DNA from: Euglena gracilis | Lineage: Eukaryota > Euglenida > Euglenophyceae > Euglenales | DNA: 64,000 nt | Reading direction: 5' to 3' | Assembly (NCBI GenBank): GCA_039621445.1 | Contig: CP154956.1 | Coordinates: forward strand, 65,922,257-65,986,256 | Shown here: in pieces, positions 40,114 through 48,840 of the stretch | How positions within the stretch are numbered: the first letter of the stretch is position 1 | Layout: every line of letters begins with the position of its first letter | Translations under genes and position numbers: made by a program | Notes under the pieces: model-generated | Told to the model about the DNA's origin: nothing | Seen by the model: the letters and a program-made list of their open reading frames with translations, nothing else | Database searches by the model: none

Positions 40114-41207
40114 TTAAGAACTTTCAAACAAAGACACAGAAAGCATCTTACGACCATCCTCCGTTTTGGACTCGACGAACGAATCCACCTGCAACCTCCG
40201 TAGCACTTCGCTGTGATACCTGGTGCAGAAACCCATAATGAGAATGTTTCCCCGCTGTGCCTCAAACGGCCTGCTCCACTGAACCGTGTCAAGGATGCCA
40301 GGAAGTTCTGCAGGTTGCAGAATTTCCTCAGGGGGGTGCGCAGCCTCACCAATGGCCTTTTTGGTTGCCTCACGGGTCAGAGCAGCCGCCATCAATTTTT
40401 GCAGCCGTGGGAGTTGCGTTTCAGAGGATGGCACAAACGGGGTTTCTGGCTGAGATGCCGCATGGATGCGGGCAACTGCGTTCAGGTATCCCCTGAACGT
40501 CGATGCTTTCAATTGTCGGAATTTGAATTGCTGGCCACACTGTGCCCGGCGTTGGTCCTCGCATTGTTTGATGACCGCTTGCCCATCAAACAACAGTGCA
40601 GGATCAAGCTCCCAAGCTGCCCAAGCACAAAGGAAAGCATCTAGTTTGTCATAGACAGCGCAAAGCGCATTGCAGACGTCCTCGAATTCAAGGAGGTGTG
40701 CCAATGCGGATTGCTCTGTCCCTTCTGAACCGGATGCTTTCTTTTTGGTAGCCTCCGCCAGAAGGTTACCATGCAAGGTGGGTGTATGAGTCGCGGGGGG
40801 GGGGTCGCGGGGGGGTCGCGGGGGGGGTCGCGGGGGGAACGTGGAAGTTTTGACGGGTCACGCGTGACAAGTGTGACCTCTCATCAACGTCACATGGGAC
40901 CTATTTTTAGAACTTTTGGGTCCAAAAATAGCTCCAATTAGGAATTTGTCACACATTTTAGGCAATTTTGATTCCTAATTAGGTGCCCTTTTTTGGCTCC
41001 TACTGGGATGCGGAAACCCTCCATGTGTGGGTCGGGGGGGGTCGCGGGGGGGTCGCGGGGGGGGGGTCGCGGGGGATACACCCCCAAGGGGTCAACAACA
41101 GGGTTCTTTCTTTTTTCCCAACCCTGCTTAATTGTGGCCAAAAATTCAGGAACTTTTGGGGGTTGTGGCAACATTCGGTCCATGGTGTTGGCAGCTTTCT
41201 TTGCCAT
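40114..41207 (-). pseudogene. Tyrosine recombinase (T4), split by a MITE
   Basis: The start at 41207 gives MAKKAANTMDRMLPQPPKVP, then EFLATIKQGW and VVDPL. A 306-bp MITE (40779-41084) then interrupts, and the gene resumes HGNLLAEATKKKASGSEG, AYDKLDAFLCAWAAWELD-type core-binding helices, KASTFRGYLNAVARIHAA, VPSSETQLPRLQKLM and box I NILIMGFCTRYHSEVLRRL. Box I has His in the Arg place, as in T2. The frame ends MLSVSLFESS shortly after, before box II. Apart from the MITE, the first ~270 codons are intact. Confidence 0.8.
40779..41084. mobile_element. MITE inside the T4 gene, GTCGCGGGGG words, 5-bp duplication
   Basis: CAAGG lies at 40774-40778 and 41085-41089. The ends are TGGGTGTAT and, inverted, GGGGTGTAT. 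Each side has three to four GTCGCGGGGGG words; the centre has AATTAGG(A)ATT words. It belongs with 34896-35242 and 45992-46299. Confidence 0.8.
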
Positions 41208-41522
41208 TTTTCAAAAACAGACTGAGGAAGAACGCAATGAGTATAAATAAATAAAGCAAATGGCACAAGAACATTTTCCAGGACGCCGTGGCCATGGTTT
41301 GGGGCATTGGGACATCTGGTTCCTTACCACGAAAAACAGGGCATATTTTGTTAACCCGGAAATATGCCCTGTTTTTAGTGGTAAGGTGAACACGAAAAAC
41401 AGGGCATATTGCCGTGTTCAGGAATTTTCCAGGAAAATCAACAAAAAAGTGCCCGAAACCATGGCGTGAAGCATACCCACGAAATACAGGGCAGGCGCCG
41501 GGCCTCTCTAAACACGGTTACA

Positions 41523-41631
41523 AAAAAATCGTGGGCCATAACCCGTATTCAGGGCGTATAACGGGTCAAGGGCGCCTTCGGCGCCCTTGACCCGTTATAC
41601 GGCCTGAATACGGGTTATGCCCACGATTTTT
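41523..41631. repeat. Hairpin H4 beside T4
   Basis: About 109 bp; the arms begin AAAAATCGTGGGCCATAACC and pair nearly fully around a TTC loop at about 41577. It is followed by TATATAAAG. The outer ATCGTGGG is shared with H2 while the rest differs. Confidence 0.9.
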
Positions 41632-41746
41632 ATATAAAGACCCCCCTGGCCGGCCAAAGGCCGGCCCTTTGGCCGGGCCCGGGGGGCCTAGGGCCCCCCC
41701 TAGGATTTTGGCTCCTGAGGGGGGGTCTTATATGGGGGGGGCATGG
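41632..41746. mobile_element. GCATGG-ended MITE with AAGACCCCCC words
   Basis: It contains AAGACCCCCCTGG on the left and GGGGGTCTTATATGGGGGG, then GCATGG and TA at 41747-41748 on the right, with CCGGCCAAAGGCCGG and CCTAGGGCCCCCCTAGG palindromes between. The left end may have been shortened by the hairpin. Confidence 0.5.
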
Positions 41747-41873
41747 TAGACACTGGGTGGGGATGGACCCCGTTGTGTGTGGTAATTGAAGTTCCCTTTT
41801 GGAAAAGAGGCACTTTTCAACTGCAAAACCCAACATTACCCTTCGGAGGAGGGGTGGTAATTGTCATCAGATA

Positions 41874-41977
41874 CCATGCCCCCCCCCCCCCCGATAGTGT
41901 CCCATACCCGGCCCAACCAAGGGGCGGGCGTGGGATACTGCCGGGGGGGGGGGGACAGTATCGGGGGGGGGGCATGG
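41874..41977. mobile_element. MITE with CCATGCCCC ends and GATAGTGTCC words
   Basis: TA at 41872-41873 and 41978-41979 bounds 104 bp with ends CCATGCCCCCCC / GGGGGGGCATGG and inner CGATAGTGTCCC / GGGACAGTATCG. Confidence 0.8.
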
Positions 41978-42245
41978 TAAAAGAAGCTGTGACCCCAGTG
42001 ATTTGCACAATCGCCATAGTGATTGCTCCGTTGATGCGCTCATGTTTGTGCAAATGAATTTACGCCAACTTGGCTATCTGACCCATTAGACAGGCAACGG
42101 AGATCCGTGTGGTTTTCTTTTTTTTTTGGTTTGTTTGGCTCATGATCCATCCAATGAATGAGAGTCTGAGCTCTGGTTTGGGGATGATGTTTCCAGGCGC
42201 CAATTTGGCAAGGTGTACAACACTACTCAAGGGTAGGGACACTTT

Positions 42246-42685
42246 GGAGGCTAGGCACAGTGGGGGGGGGGGCTGGGGGGGGGCGAGCGGGGCGCGGGCG
42301 GCCGCGCGGGGGGGAGGGGGGGGGAGGGGGGTCCGAGGGCGGCCGCGCGGGCGGAACGCATCCTAAAATCGGTGATTTTCGGGTCCAAAAAGTGGTCATT
42401 TTTTGCCATTTTGGGCCATTTTTGACCAAAAAAGTGCTTTTTTGGCGGCGCGCAGAGCGCGCGGCCCCCAAATTTGCCATTTTGTGTCCGAAAATGGTCA
42501 TTTTTGGTCATTTTTGGGCCTTAAAAATCGCGATTTTTTCACCAAAAATTTTTTTTCTTGGCTATGCTAGGCACAGTGGGGGGAGGGGGGGGTCCAGGGG
42601 GGGGCGAGCGGCCGCGCGGGCGGCCGCGCAGGGGCCGCGCGGGGGGGGGGGTCCCGGACCCCCCCGAGCGGCGCGCCTAGCCTCC
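42246..42685. mobile_element. 440-bp MITE with GGAGGCTAGGC ends
   Basis: TTT at 42243-42245 and 42686-42688 flanks ends GGAGGCTAGGCACAGTGG and, inverted, GGAGGCTAGGCGCGCC. Outer zones are G-runs with GCGGCCGCGCGG words. The centre (42355-42545) is the GGTCATTTTT series also seen at 26005-26320. It is related to the 3-bp GGAGGTTAGGCAG family. Confidence 0.7.
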
Positions 42686-42704
42686 TTTGAATTTTTTTGT
42701 GGTG

Positions 42705-42810
42705 GTTAATCGAAATTAATCGAGGGAAAGGCACAGTTAATCGAAAATTGGTTAATCGCTTGTTGACCCCCCAGTTAACCATGTAGTAACGGTTAATTGC
42801 CCAACCCTGC
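42705..42810. repeat. TTAATCG fold-back
   Basis: GGTTAATCGAAATTAATCGAG through GGTTAATTGCCCAACCCTG. Same family as 39733-39868. Confidence 0.6.
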
Positions 42811-43017
42811 TCCAATGGGAACAGCTCGGGGAGGGGAACAGCTCCCCCCCAGGCCAAAGATACCCCCCATACTCTTACCCAAAATGTTGGCCTGGTCGAC
42901 AATCTGGGGTGAAAAAACCCTGGGTGTTTATGTTCATTCCTCTTTGATTTTTTTTTGGAGTCCACAAAAGCCTTTTTTCCTAAATCTAATGGATAATCCT
43001 TGTTTCTTCTTTTTGCA

Positions 43018-43218
43018 GTTGTTCCGATGCCTTTCGATGTGCTCCCACTCAAAGTCTATTGGCATGGGAAGACTTTGCCTTTCACTGGGATGACTTTGAA
43101 TTTTGGTGATGAGACCCGGCATTTGACGCTCAGGGCTGGATACCGTTCCAAAGTGCACCAGAGATCGAGTTTGGCCCGCATCTTTGGGCCCCATTTGGCA
43201 GGGATTCCCCCGTATTAG
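43018..43218 (+). CDS. Terminal exon-like segment, function unknown
   Basis: A strong polypyrimidine tract and acceptor (TTGTTTCTTCTTTTTGCAG, ending at 43018) is followed by an open frame VVPMPFDVLPLKVYWHGKTL, PFTGMTLNFGDETRHLTLRA, GYRSKVHQRSSLARIF and GIPPY, then TAG. Composition is protein-like, but I see no recognised domain. It could be the last exon of a host gene whose upstream part is disrupted or further left. Confidence 0.4.
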   Translation, partial: VVPMPFDVLPLKVYWHGKTLPFTGMTLNFGDETRHLTLRAGYRSKVHQRSSLARIFGPHLAGIPPY

Positions 43219-43659
43219 GTGGCAGTGTCTCCCCCACATCCCGGCACAATGACTTCAACGGGGGGGGGGGAGTCGGTTGACCCTTCAACAAGTCCCGACC
43301 CTTCAAGCTAGCCGTTTAGTCGACAAGTCAACGTTGAGGTTTTTTTGGCATTTTTTTCAAGAAGAATGTGTTTCGGGGGGAGGTGACATTAACAAATGCA
43401 CGTTGGTTTGAAATTGCAAACTTTTGCTTTTTCACTTTAAAAAAAAACAGAACGGTCCATGAGGGATGGGCAGTTTTTTTCCCCCCTTAAGTCCGCGTCT
43501 CAGGCACAAGGACTCAAGACGGAGTCTGCGTCTTAAGTCGCAGACTTTTTTCCAAAGTTCTGCGTCTTGAATTTCGATTTTGTTGGAGCCCCCCCCCCCA
43601 ATAAATCAGAAGAGGGGGTGAGTGCCGGGTTCATGACAGAACCGGCGTTCCCCACCCTT
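43219..43659. other. Unassigned; GACGCAGACTCC fold-back
   Basis: 43490-43560 carries the GTCTGCGTCTTAAG family. 43615-43650 carries the GGGTTCATGACAGAACCGGCG word also seen at 8935-9055 and 45500. No gene is recognised. Confidence 0.4.
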
Positions 43660-43769
43660 GTGGCGCAAGGCGGTAGACTGGGGGGGGGGGTAGTGGGTAG
43701 TCGGCCGACTAGTCGGCCGACTACCCAATTGGTCCGCCGACTAGGCCTAGTCGGTAGCTAGTCGGAGGG

Positions 43770-43801
<32 letters not shown>

Positions 43802-43853
43802 ATGGGGGGGAGGGGGTGGGGGGGGGGGGGGGGAGGGTGGGGGGGGGTGGGGG

Positions 43854-43885
<32 letters not shown>

Positions 43886-44000
43886 AGGGGGTGGGGGGGG
43901 GGGTGGGTGGGGGGCCGGGGGCTAGTCGGCCGACTACCCACTCTAATGTACTAACGGGTCCAAACCGCCGACTTTTAAGCCCCCCCCATGAAGAAAATCC
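43660..44000. repeat. TAGTCGGCCGACTA element, copy 2 (inverted), with huge poly-G tract
   Basis: It starts GGTAGACTGGGGG (inverse of CAGTCTACC), has several TAGTCGGCCGACTA palindromes, then about 155 nearly pure G (43763-43918) with single A or T interruptions, then CCGACTACCCACTCTAATGT. It is the inverse of 45100-45480. Confidence 0.65.
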
Positions 44001-45099
44001 AATGCAAACTAGTTGGTGGCTAGTCGGCGGTCATAAAAATGGTCTGTGGCGGGCCCAAATCACCCGGAAATGGTCCGGATGGGTCCAAATAAGTGTCTTA
44101 CGCCTAAATAAACACCCCCAGATGGAAATCTTTGGTCAGTGGGGGGTCGGTGGGGGTCCAGAGGGGTAAAAAACCAATGATGAAACAGGGATTACATGAA
44201 AATCCTTTAGAAATGCAAGCATTCTCCATCACGAGAGGCAGAAAACTCCCCCCTCCACCCCAATCCGAGCCTCAAATAACAAAATCCCTTCTGTGTTGGC
44301 AACATACTCGGGGGCTAAGACGTTTTTGTGGCTCATTTTGGCATAGGCGGGGGGGGGCTGCGACCGCCCGGGGGACATGGCAGGGGGGCCTTCGGGCTCG
44401 CCGGCCTAGTAGGAGCGCACCCCCCAGCAACACAACCCCAAAGGGGAAGCCAGCAGAGAGGGACCCACCCGCGAGGCAGCGGACCGCCCAAACCAACCCC
44501 GGACAGGGCATGGAGCGCAGGTACCAGTATGTAAGGAACTACTGGTACCCAGCAGCACACTACCCACCCGCCACCCGCCCTAAGGCCGAGACTTGGTGAC
44601 CCGGGTTTACCTAAGCCGCGGGACCGTGAGGCCACATTGGAATTTTTCAAGTCATGGCGTTGTGCCTGCGCCATGCATCCCCCACACAGAAAAGTGGGAA
44701 GAGGGCAGGAGGCAAGAGCAGCACTGGGGCGCAAGGGTGTAGACCCACCCACGGGAACCACACCAACCACACAAGGTGAGTGTATGTCCCTACAGCGCTG
44801 GAATTACACCAGAGTTACTCACCCGGCCAGGGGGAGCAACAAAAGAGGACTGGTGTAAGGGGTCCCTGGCCACTCACCACGCTGCAAACTGGGCCAGAAG
44901 CGAAGTTAGCGCCGGCCATAAACAGACAAGAAGCCTTAGTGCAACTAAGGGGGGCTCCGCCCGCTTAAACCAGACAGAAGCCAAAGTGCATCTAAGGGGG
45001 GCTCCGCCCCCCCCCCCCGCACCCCCCCCTCAAATAACAAAATCCCTTCTATGTTGGCAATAGACTTGGAGGGATAAGACCTTTTTTTGTGCAAATTTT
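44001..45099. other. Unassigned; coding-like 44340-44599 and a direct repeat
   Basis: A plus frame at 44132-44599 becomes Arg/Pro/Gln-rich from 44340 (GMERRYQYVRNYWYPAAHYP); I do not recognise it. CAAATAACAAAATCCCTTCT recurs at 44274 and 45033. 44880-45010 holds the AAGCCTTAGTGCAACTAAGG repeat shared with 7795-7845. Confidence 0.35.
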
Positions 45100-45480
45100 G
45101 ACTTATATTGAAAATTCAATGGGGAGAGGTGTACTTTTGTCAAAAGTGGCCCAAAATGGACATTTCCCCCCAATTTTTTTGCATATTCACCCCCGATTGG
45201 GGGGTTCTGGAGCCATTTGGGTGGGTTTTGACTGGTGTTGAGGTGATTTAGACAAAAAAAATTTCCCAGGGGGGGGGCTTAAAAGTCGGCGGTTTTGACC
45301 CGTTAGTACATTAGAGTGGGTAGTCGGCCGACTAGTCGGCCGACTACCCAATTGGTCCGCCGACTAGTCGGCCGACCAATTAGTCGGCCGACTAGTCGGC
45401 CGACCAATTGGGTAGTCGGCCGACTAGTCGGCCGACTACCCACTACCCCCCCCCCCCAGTCTACCGTTTGGCACTCACCC
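45100..45480. repeat. TAGTCGGCCGACTA element, copy 3
   Basis: Direct homologue of 17736-18110, with five to six TAGTCGGCCGACTA palindromes at 45317-45445 and the terminal CAGTCTACCGTTTGGCACTC. Confidence 0.65.
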
Positions 45481-45991
45481 TTGTTTAAAGCGGCATTTAG
45501 GGACACGGGGTTCGCGACAGAACCGGCGTTCCCCCCTTCGGGCATGGGAGTATTGAGAAACACATGTGCTCGCCTTCCCCATTTTAGTTTTCTCAGCACA
45601 ATGATGCCTGGGTACCTGGCCGTTCCTGCCAACCCCCCCCCGACCTATTCCCATTTTTCCAAAGAGTTCTGTCCGTGAGAAAGGGGTGGGGAACGCCAAT
45701 TCTGTCCAAAACCCGGCGTCCAGGTGAACAAAATGTATTTTGGCCAAGAAAGTAAGCCAATGTCATAACATGAATGCGAATTGATCCTGTAAAACACCGC
45801 CGCATTATTTAAAGTGGTGCGAGCATGGTTGGCACGCAACACCGCAATGCCACCCCTGCCTTGGCACAAAGTTCTTACCGCTGGGTCACTTGTTGAAAAT
45901 TTTCCAAAAAAAACGTCGATTTTTGAGCACTTTTATGGAAATTTCTGAATAAAAAGTGCTATGGCAGTGAGCTGTTCCCGTCCCCCCTATG
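45481..45991. other. Unassigned, no gene
   Basis: It contains two GACAGAACCGGCG / GCCAATTCTGTCC words (45505-45530 and 45685-45715). Frames on both strands are short and overlapping. Confidence 0.4.
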
Positions 45992-46299
45992 GGGGTGTCT
46001 CCCCCGCGTCCCCCCCCGCGTCCCACTTTGGAACCAAAATTTTGTTCTCGAGACAGCCAAATTCAGGAGGCTGATTCCTAATTTCAGGCAAATTTGAGGT
46101 TGGTGATTCCTAATTTGGTGTGGGTGATTCCCAACTTGCGGTGGGTGATTCCTATTTGGGGTGGGTTAGTCCTAATTTGTTGTGGTAGAATCCTAATTTG
46201 GCTAAAATTTTCTCGCAGCAAATTCTTAATTTCACTGTCCCAAAAATGTCGTCTCCCCCGCGTCCCCCCCCCGCGTCCCCCCCGCGTCCCATACACCCC
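45992..46299. mobile_element. MITE with GGGGTGTCTCC ends, 5-bp duplication
   Basis: CTATG at 45987-45991 and 46300-46304 flanks 308 bp with ends GGGGTGTCTCCC and, inverted, GGGGTGTATGGG. The interior TGATTCCTAATTTG series is nearly identical to 34896-35242. Confidence 0.85.
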
Positions 46300-46347
46300 C
46301 TATGAGACTAGCTCAGGGGGGGGGACATCTGGGGGGGCATGGTAACC

Positions 46348-46985
46348 ACCAAAATGTGTATTGAAACCGAAATGTTGTTGCTGCAAAAGCTGATTGACCT
46401 TCAAATATGTCCCACTTCTTTTTTTTTTTTTTTTTTTTTTTATTCCAACCTTTGACAATGAGTTGCCTTGGTTCATTTCCCTTTTGAGTTTTTTTTGGCC
46501 AATTCATTGCCCGTCAATGGACAAAAATGTGGACTCCATAGGAGCCCAGGCACAGGGGGGGGGCGTCCCGCGGGACCCCCCCTCCCGTCCCGCAGGTCCC
46601 ATACCACCCCCCACGATCGGCGCAGGTCGCTCGAGGAAGGTGGCTGTGTCACGGCAGAGCCTGTGGCAGTGTCCCTCCCGGTGGGCTGTGAGGTAACACC
46701 CTCAAAATGTGTATTGAAACCGAAATGTTGTTGCTGCAAAAGCTGATTGACCTTCAAATATGTCCCACTTCATTCCAACCTTTGACAAATGAGTTGCATT
46801 GGTTCATTTCCCTTTTGAGTTGTTTTGCAAATACAATTCGCCGTCAATGGACAAAAAGGACTCCATAGGAGCCCAGGCACAGGGGGGGGGGGTCCCGCGG
46901 GACCCCCCTGTCGAGGTCCGAACTCAACCAGACAAGGGGGAGGGGGGTTTGGGACCCGAATTCAACTGCCTAGCCTCCATAACCA
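46348..46985. repeat. Direct tandem duplication of ~350 bp
   Basis: AATGTGTATTGAAACCGAAA through GGAGCCCAGGCACAGGGG occurs at 46350-46560 and 46700-46895 with differences (a poly-T run at 46419-46441 only in the first). Both end in GTCCCGCGGGACCCCCC. The right margin CTGCCTAGCCTCC (46965-46977) is a GGAGGCTAGGCAG-family end. Confidence 0.7.
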
Positions 46986-47029
46986 ACATACCTTGCATCA
47001 AAACCCCCCAAAAAATAAATGGCTAAACC

Positions 47030-47180
47030 CCCCCCAAATATAAGACACCCCTCACTATAAGACACCCCCCAAATATAAGACACCCTTTGGGGATTTTTGG
47101 GCCGACACCCAAATATAAGACACCCCCCAAATATAAGACACCCCTGGGCCGGCACCTACTTCTCCAAATATAAGACACCC
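47030..47180. repeat. AATATAAGACACCCC array
   Basis: Six AATATAAGACACCCC words in direct orientation. A second cluster with an inverted copy lies at 47577-47708. Confidence 0.75.
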
Positions 47181-47333
47181 CTATGAAAGGCCTTCCACGG
47201 TGAGTGTGGAGCAGCAAGTCTCAAGGCGCGATGAAAACCACCAATGCACGTCCAGTCTACTGCTTTTGGGTGAAGCAACTGCTTTTTGGGTGTAGCAGGT
47301 CAAGGTTGAGAATCTATTATTTTGAACAGCAAG

Positions 47334-47463
47334 AAAGCGACCAATCCGCAAGTGGTGATGAATGACGTTCAGACAAATGTGCCAGTGTTCTTATTTTCCA
47401 ATTTCTATAAAATGAGGCAGTCCGTTGTGCCAAGTTCATCACCACTTGCAGATTGGTCGCTTT
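47334..47463. repeat. 130-bp hairpin element with AAGCGACCAATC arms
   Basis: AGCGACCAATCCGCAAGTGG continuing TGATGAA (47335-47363) is inverted at 47433-47461 with one or two changes. The loop of ~70 bases is A/T-rich. It resembles a small fold-back MITE; no clear duplication was seen. Confidence 0.7.
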
Positions 47464-47576
47464 CAGCATACACACACTCTCCAAAGTGTCGGAAGACGAC
47501 CCGTCAGACATGAAGAAAACCCTATACATGAAGGTACAAGGACATTAGCACAACAACATACTTGCTGGAAAAGTGT

Positions 47577-47708
47577 CCAAATATAAGACACCCCTCAGTC
47601 ATCCGCCTGAGACCCAAATATAAGACACCCCCCAAATATAAGACACCCTTTGGCGAAATTGGTCGACACCCAAATGTAAGACACCGGTGTCTTATATTTG
47701 GGGGGGGG
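47577..47708. repeat. AATATAAGACACC fold-back
   Basis: Three direct and one inverted word (GTGTCTTATATTTGGGG) with the same grammar as 47030-47180. Confidence 0.7.
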
Positions 47709-48479
47709 GTGAATTTTGCCATTTGAGACTTTTTGGGCTAGTTTTTCGTCATTTTGTGCATTTTTTGAACCATTTTGGGCATTTTTTTGGACTTGTCATC
47801 GTGGGTTGTTTGGTGTCATATTTGACCCATTGAGGCTTCATTTTGGGTAGTTTTTTTTTTTGGCAGTTTGTCAACCGTTTTTGGGATATTTTCAACCGTT
47901 TTTGATAAAGTCTGGAAATACAGGCCTTTGGTGTTGTTTCGGGTTATTTCTGACCAGAGCTTGAATCCTGTCCATCCATTTTGGTCATTTTGGCTGCTGC
48001 ACATAAATCTCCCGTTGGAATTGGCAAAATAGGACGTTCACCAACTCAACGTGTGCACCATGGTGGTTGAACATAATGAACATTTGTGTTTTTCATCCGC
48101 TGTCAAAGACGCAGTCTGTCCTGAGTCCCTGCGCCTCTAATACGTGGACTTAAAAAACACTGCGTCTTAAGATGCAGACTTGACTAAGACACAGATTTGA
48201 GCCTGTGTCTAAGACGCAGACTCCGTCTGACGGGAGAGTCTGCTAGGACGCAGTTTTTGAAAGGACCACCCCTCAAGGACTGCCCACAGGCCCAAGGGAT
48301 GGTCAACGGCCGATCCAGGAATCGAACGGGGTCAAAAAAAAATCAAAAATTCGAAAACCACACTTCTTTGACATTTTGGGTGGGTGGGCGATGGTCCAAA
48401 AACGCGGTCCTTAACAAAAAAAAACTTTTTGTCCAAGCACATTCAATGAAAAGTTCATAGGAAAATGGACACTCTATGC
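47709..48479. other. Unassigned; fold-backs and a repeat shared with 55090-55365
   Basis: 48095-48250 carries GACGCAG / CTGCGTC fold-backs. 48236-48400 resembles 55090-55245 directly, while 48405-48470 resembles 55310-55365 inverted, so one copy is rearranged. No gene is recognised. Confidence 0.4.
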
Positions 48480-48840
48480 TTTTCGCATTTTTTTCGCATT
48501 TTTGTCATTTTTCTTAAAAAATTCAAAAATCAGCATTTTTATTTATTCTTATTTATCATTTCACTTTGCTGTTTGGCACATTTTTTGTGATTTACCCGAT
48601 TTTTGCATTTTTTGCAATTTTTTTGCCCTTTTTTCCACAAATTTTGAAGCTGACATTTTCCTCATGATCTTGCAATTGTTGTAAAATTTGATGCCATTTT
48701 TGGGGGGAGGCATTTTTTTCTTTTTCTTTTTTGTGATTTTTTGTGCCTTTTCTCTCAGATTTTGTGCCTTTTTTGCGCATTTTTTTGCATTTTTTCACGC
48801 ATTTTTGCACGTTTTTTTGAGGCCAGGCTTGCAAACCCCC
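48480..48840. repeat. GCATTTTTT series
   Basis: TTTCGCATTTTTT words throughout, ending TTTTGAGGCCAGGCTTGCAAACCCCC; the interior and right margin resemble 12257-12770. Confidence 0.55.

Larger units (their letters stand above)
39951..41524 (-). mobile_element. Tyrosine-recombinase element T4, both ends present
   Basis: The inverted ends of about 45 bp are 39951-39998 (TTTGTAACCATGTTTAGAGG, then CCCGGCGCCTGCCC) and the inverse ending 41524, with a few differences. Inside each end is a family palindrome AACAGGGCATATT...AATATGCCCTGTT (40011-40085 and 41332-41412). Hairpin H4 follows the right end, on the gene's 5' side. Confidence 0.85.

Noticed and set aside
41105-41135. CAGGGTT...CCCAACCCTG as hAT ends
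   Set aside because: The stretch is coding sequence of the T4 gene (KQGWEKRKNPVVDP) and lacks a duplication.
43747-44169. Pro-rich and Gly-rich frames
   Set aside because: Translation of the long poly-G tract.
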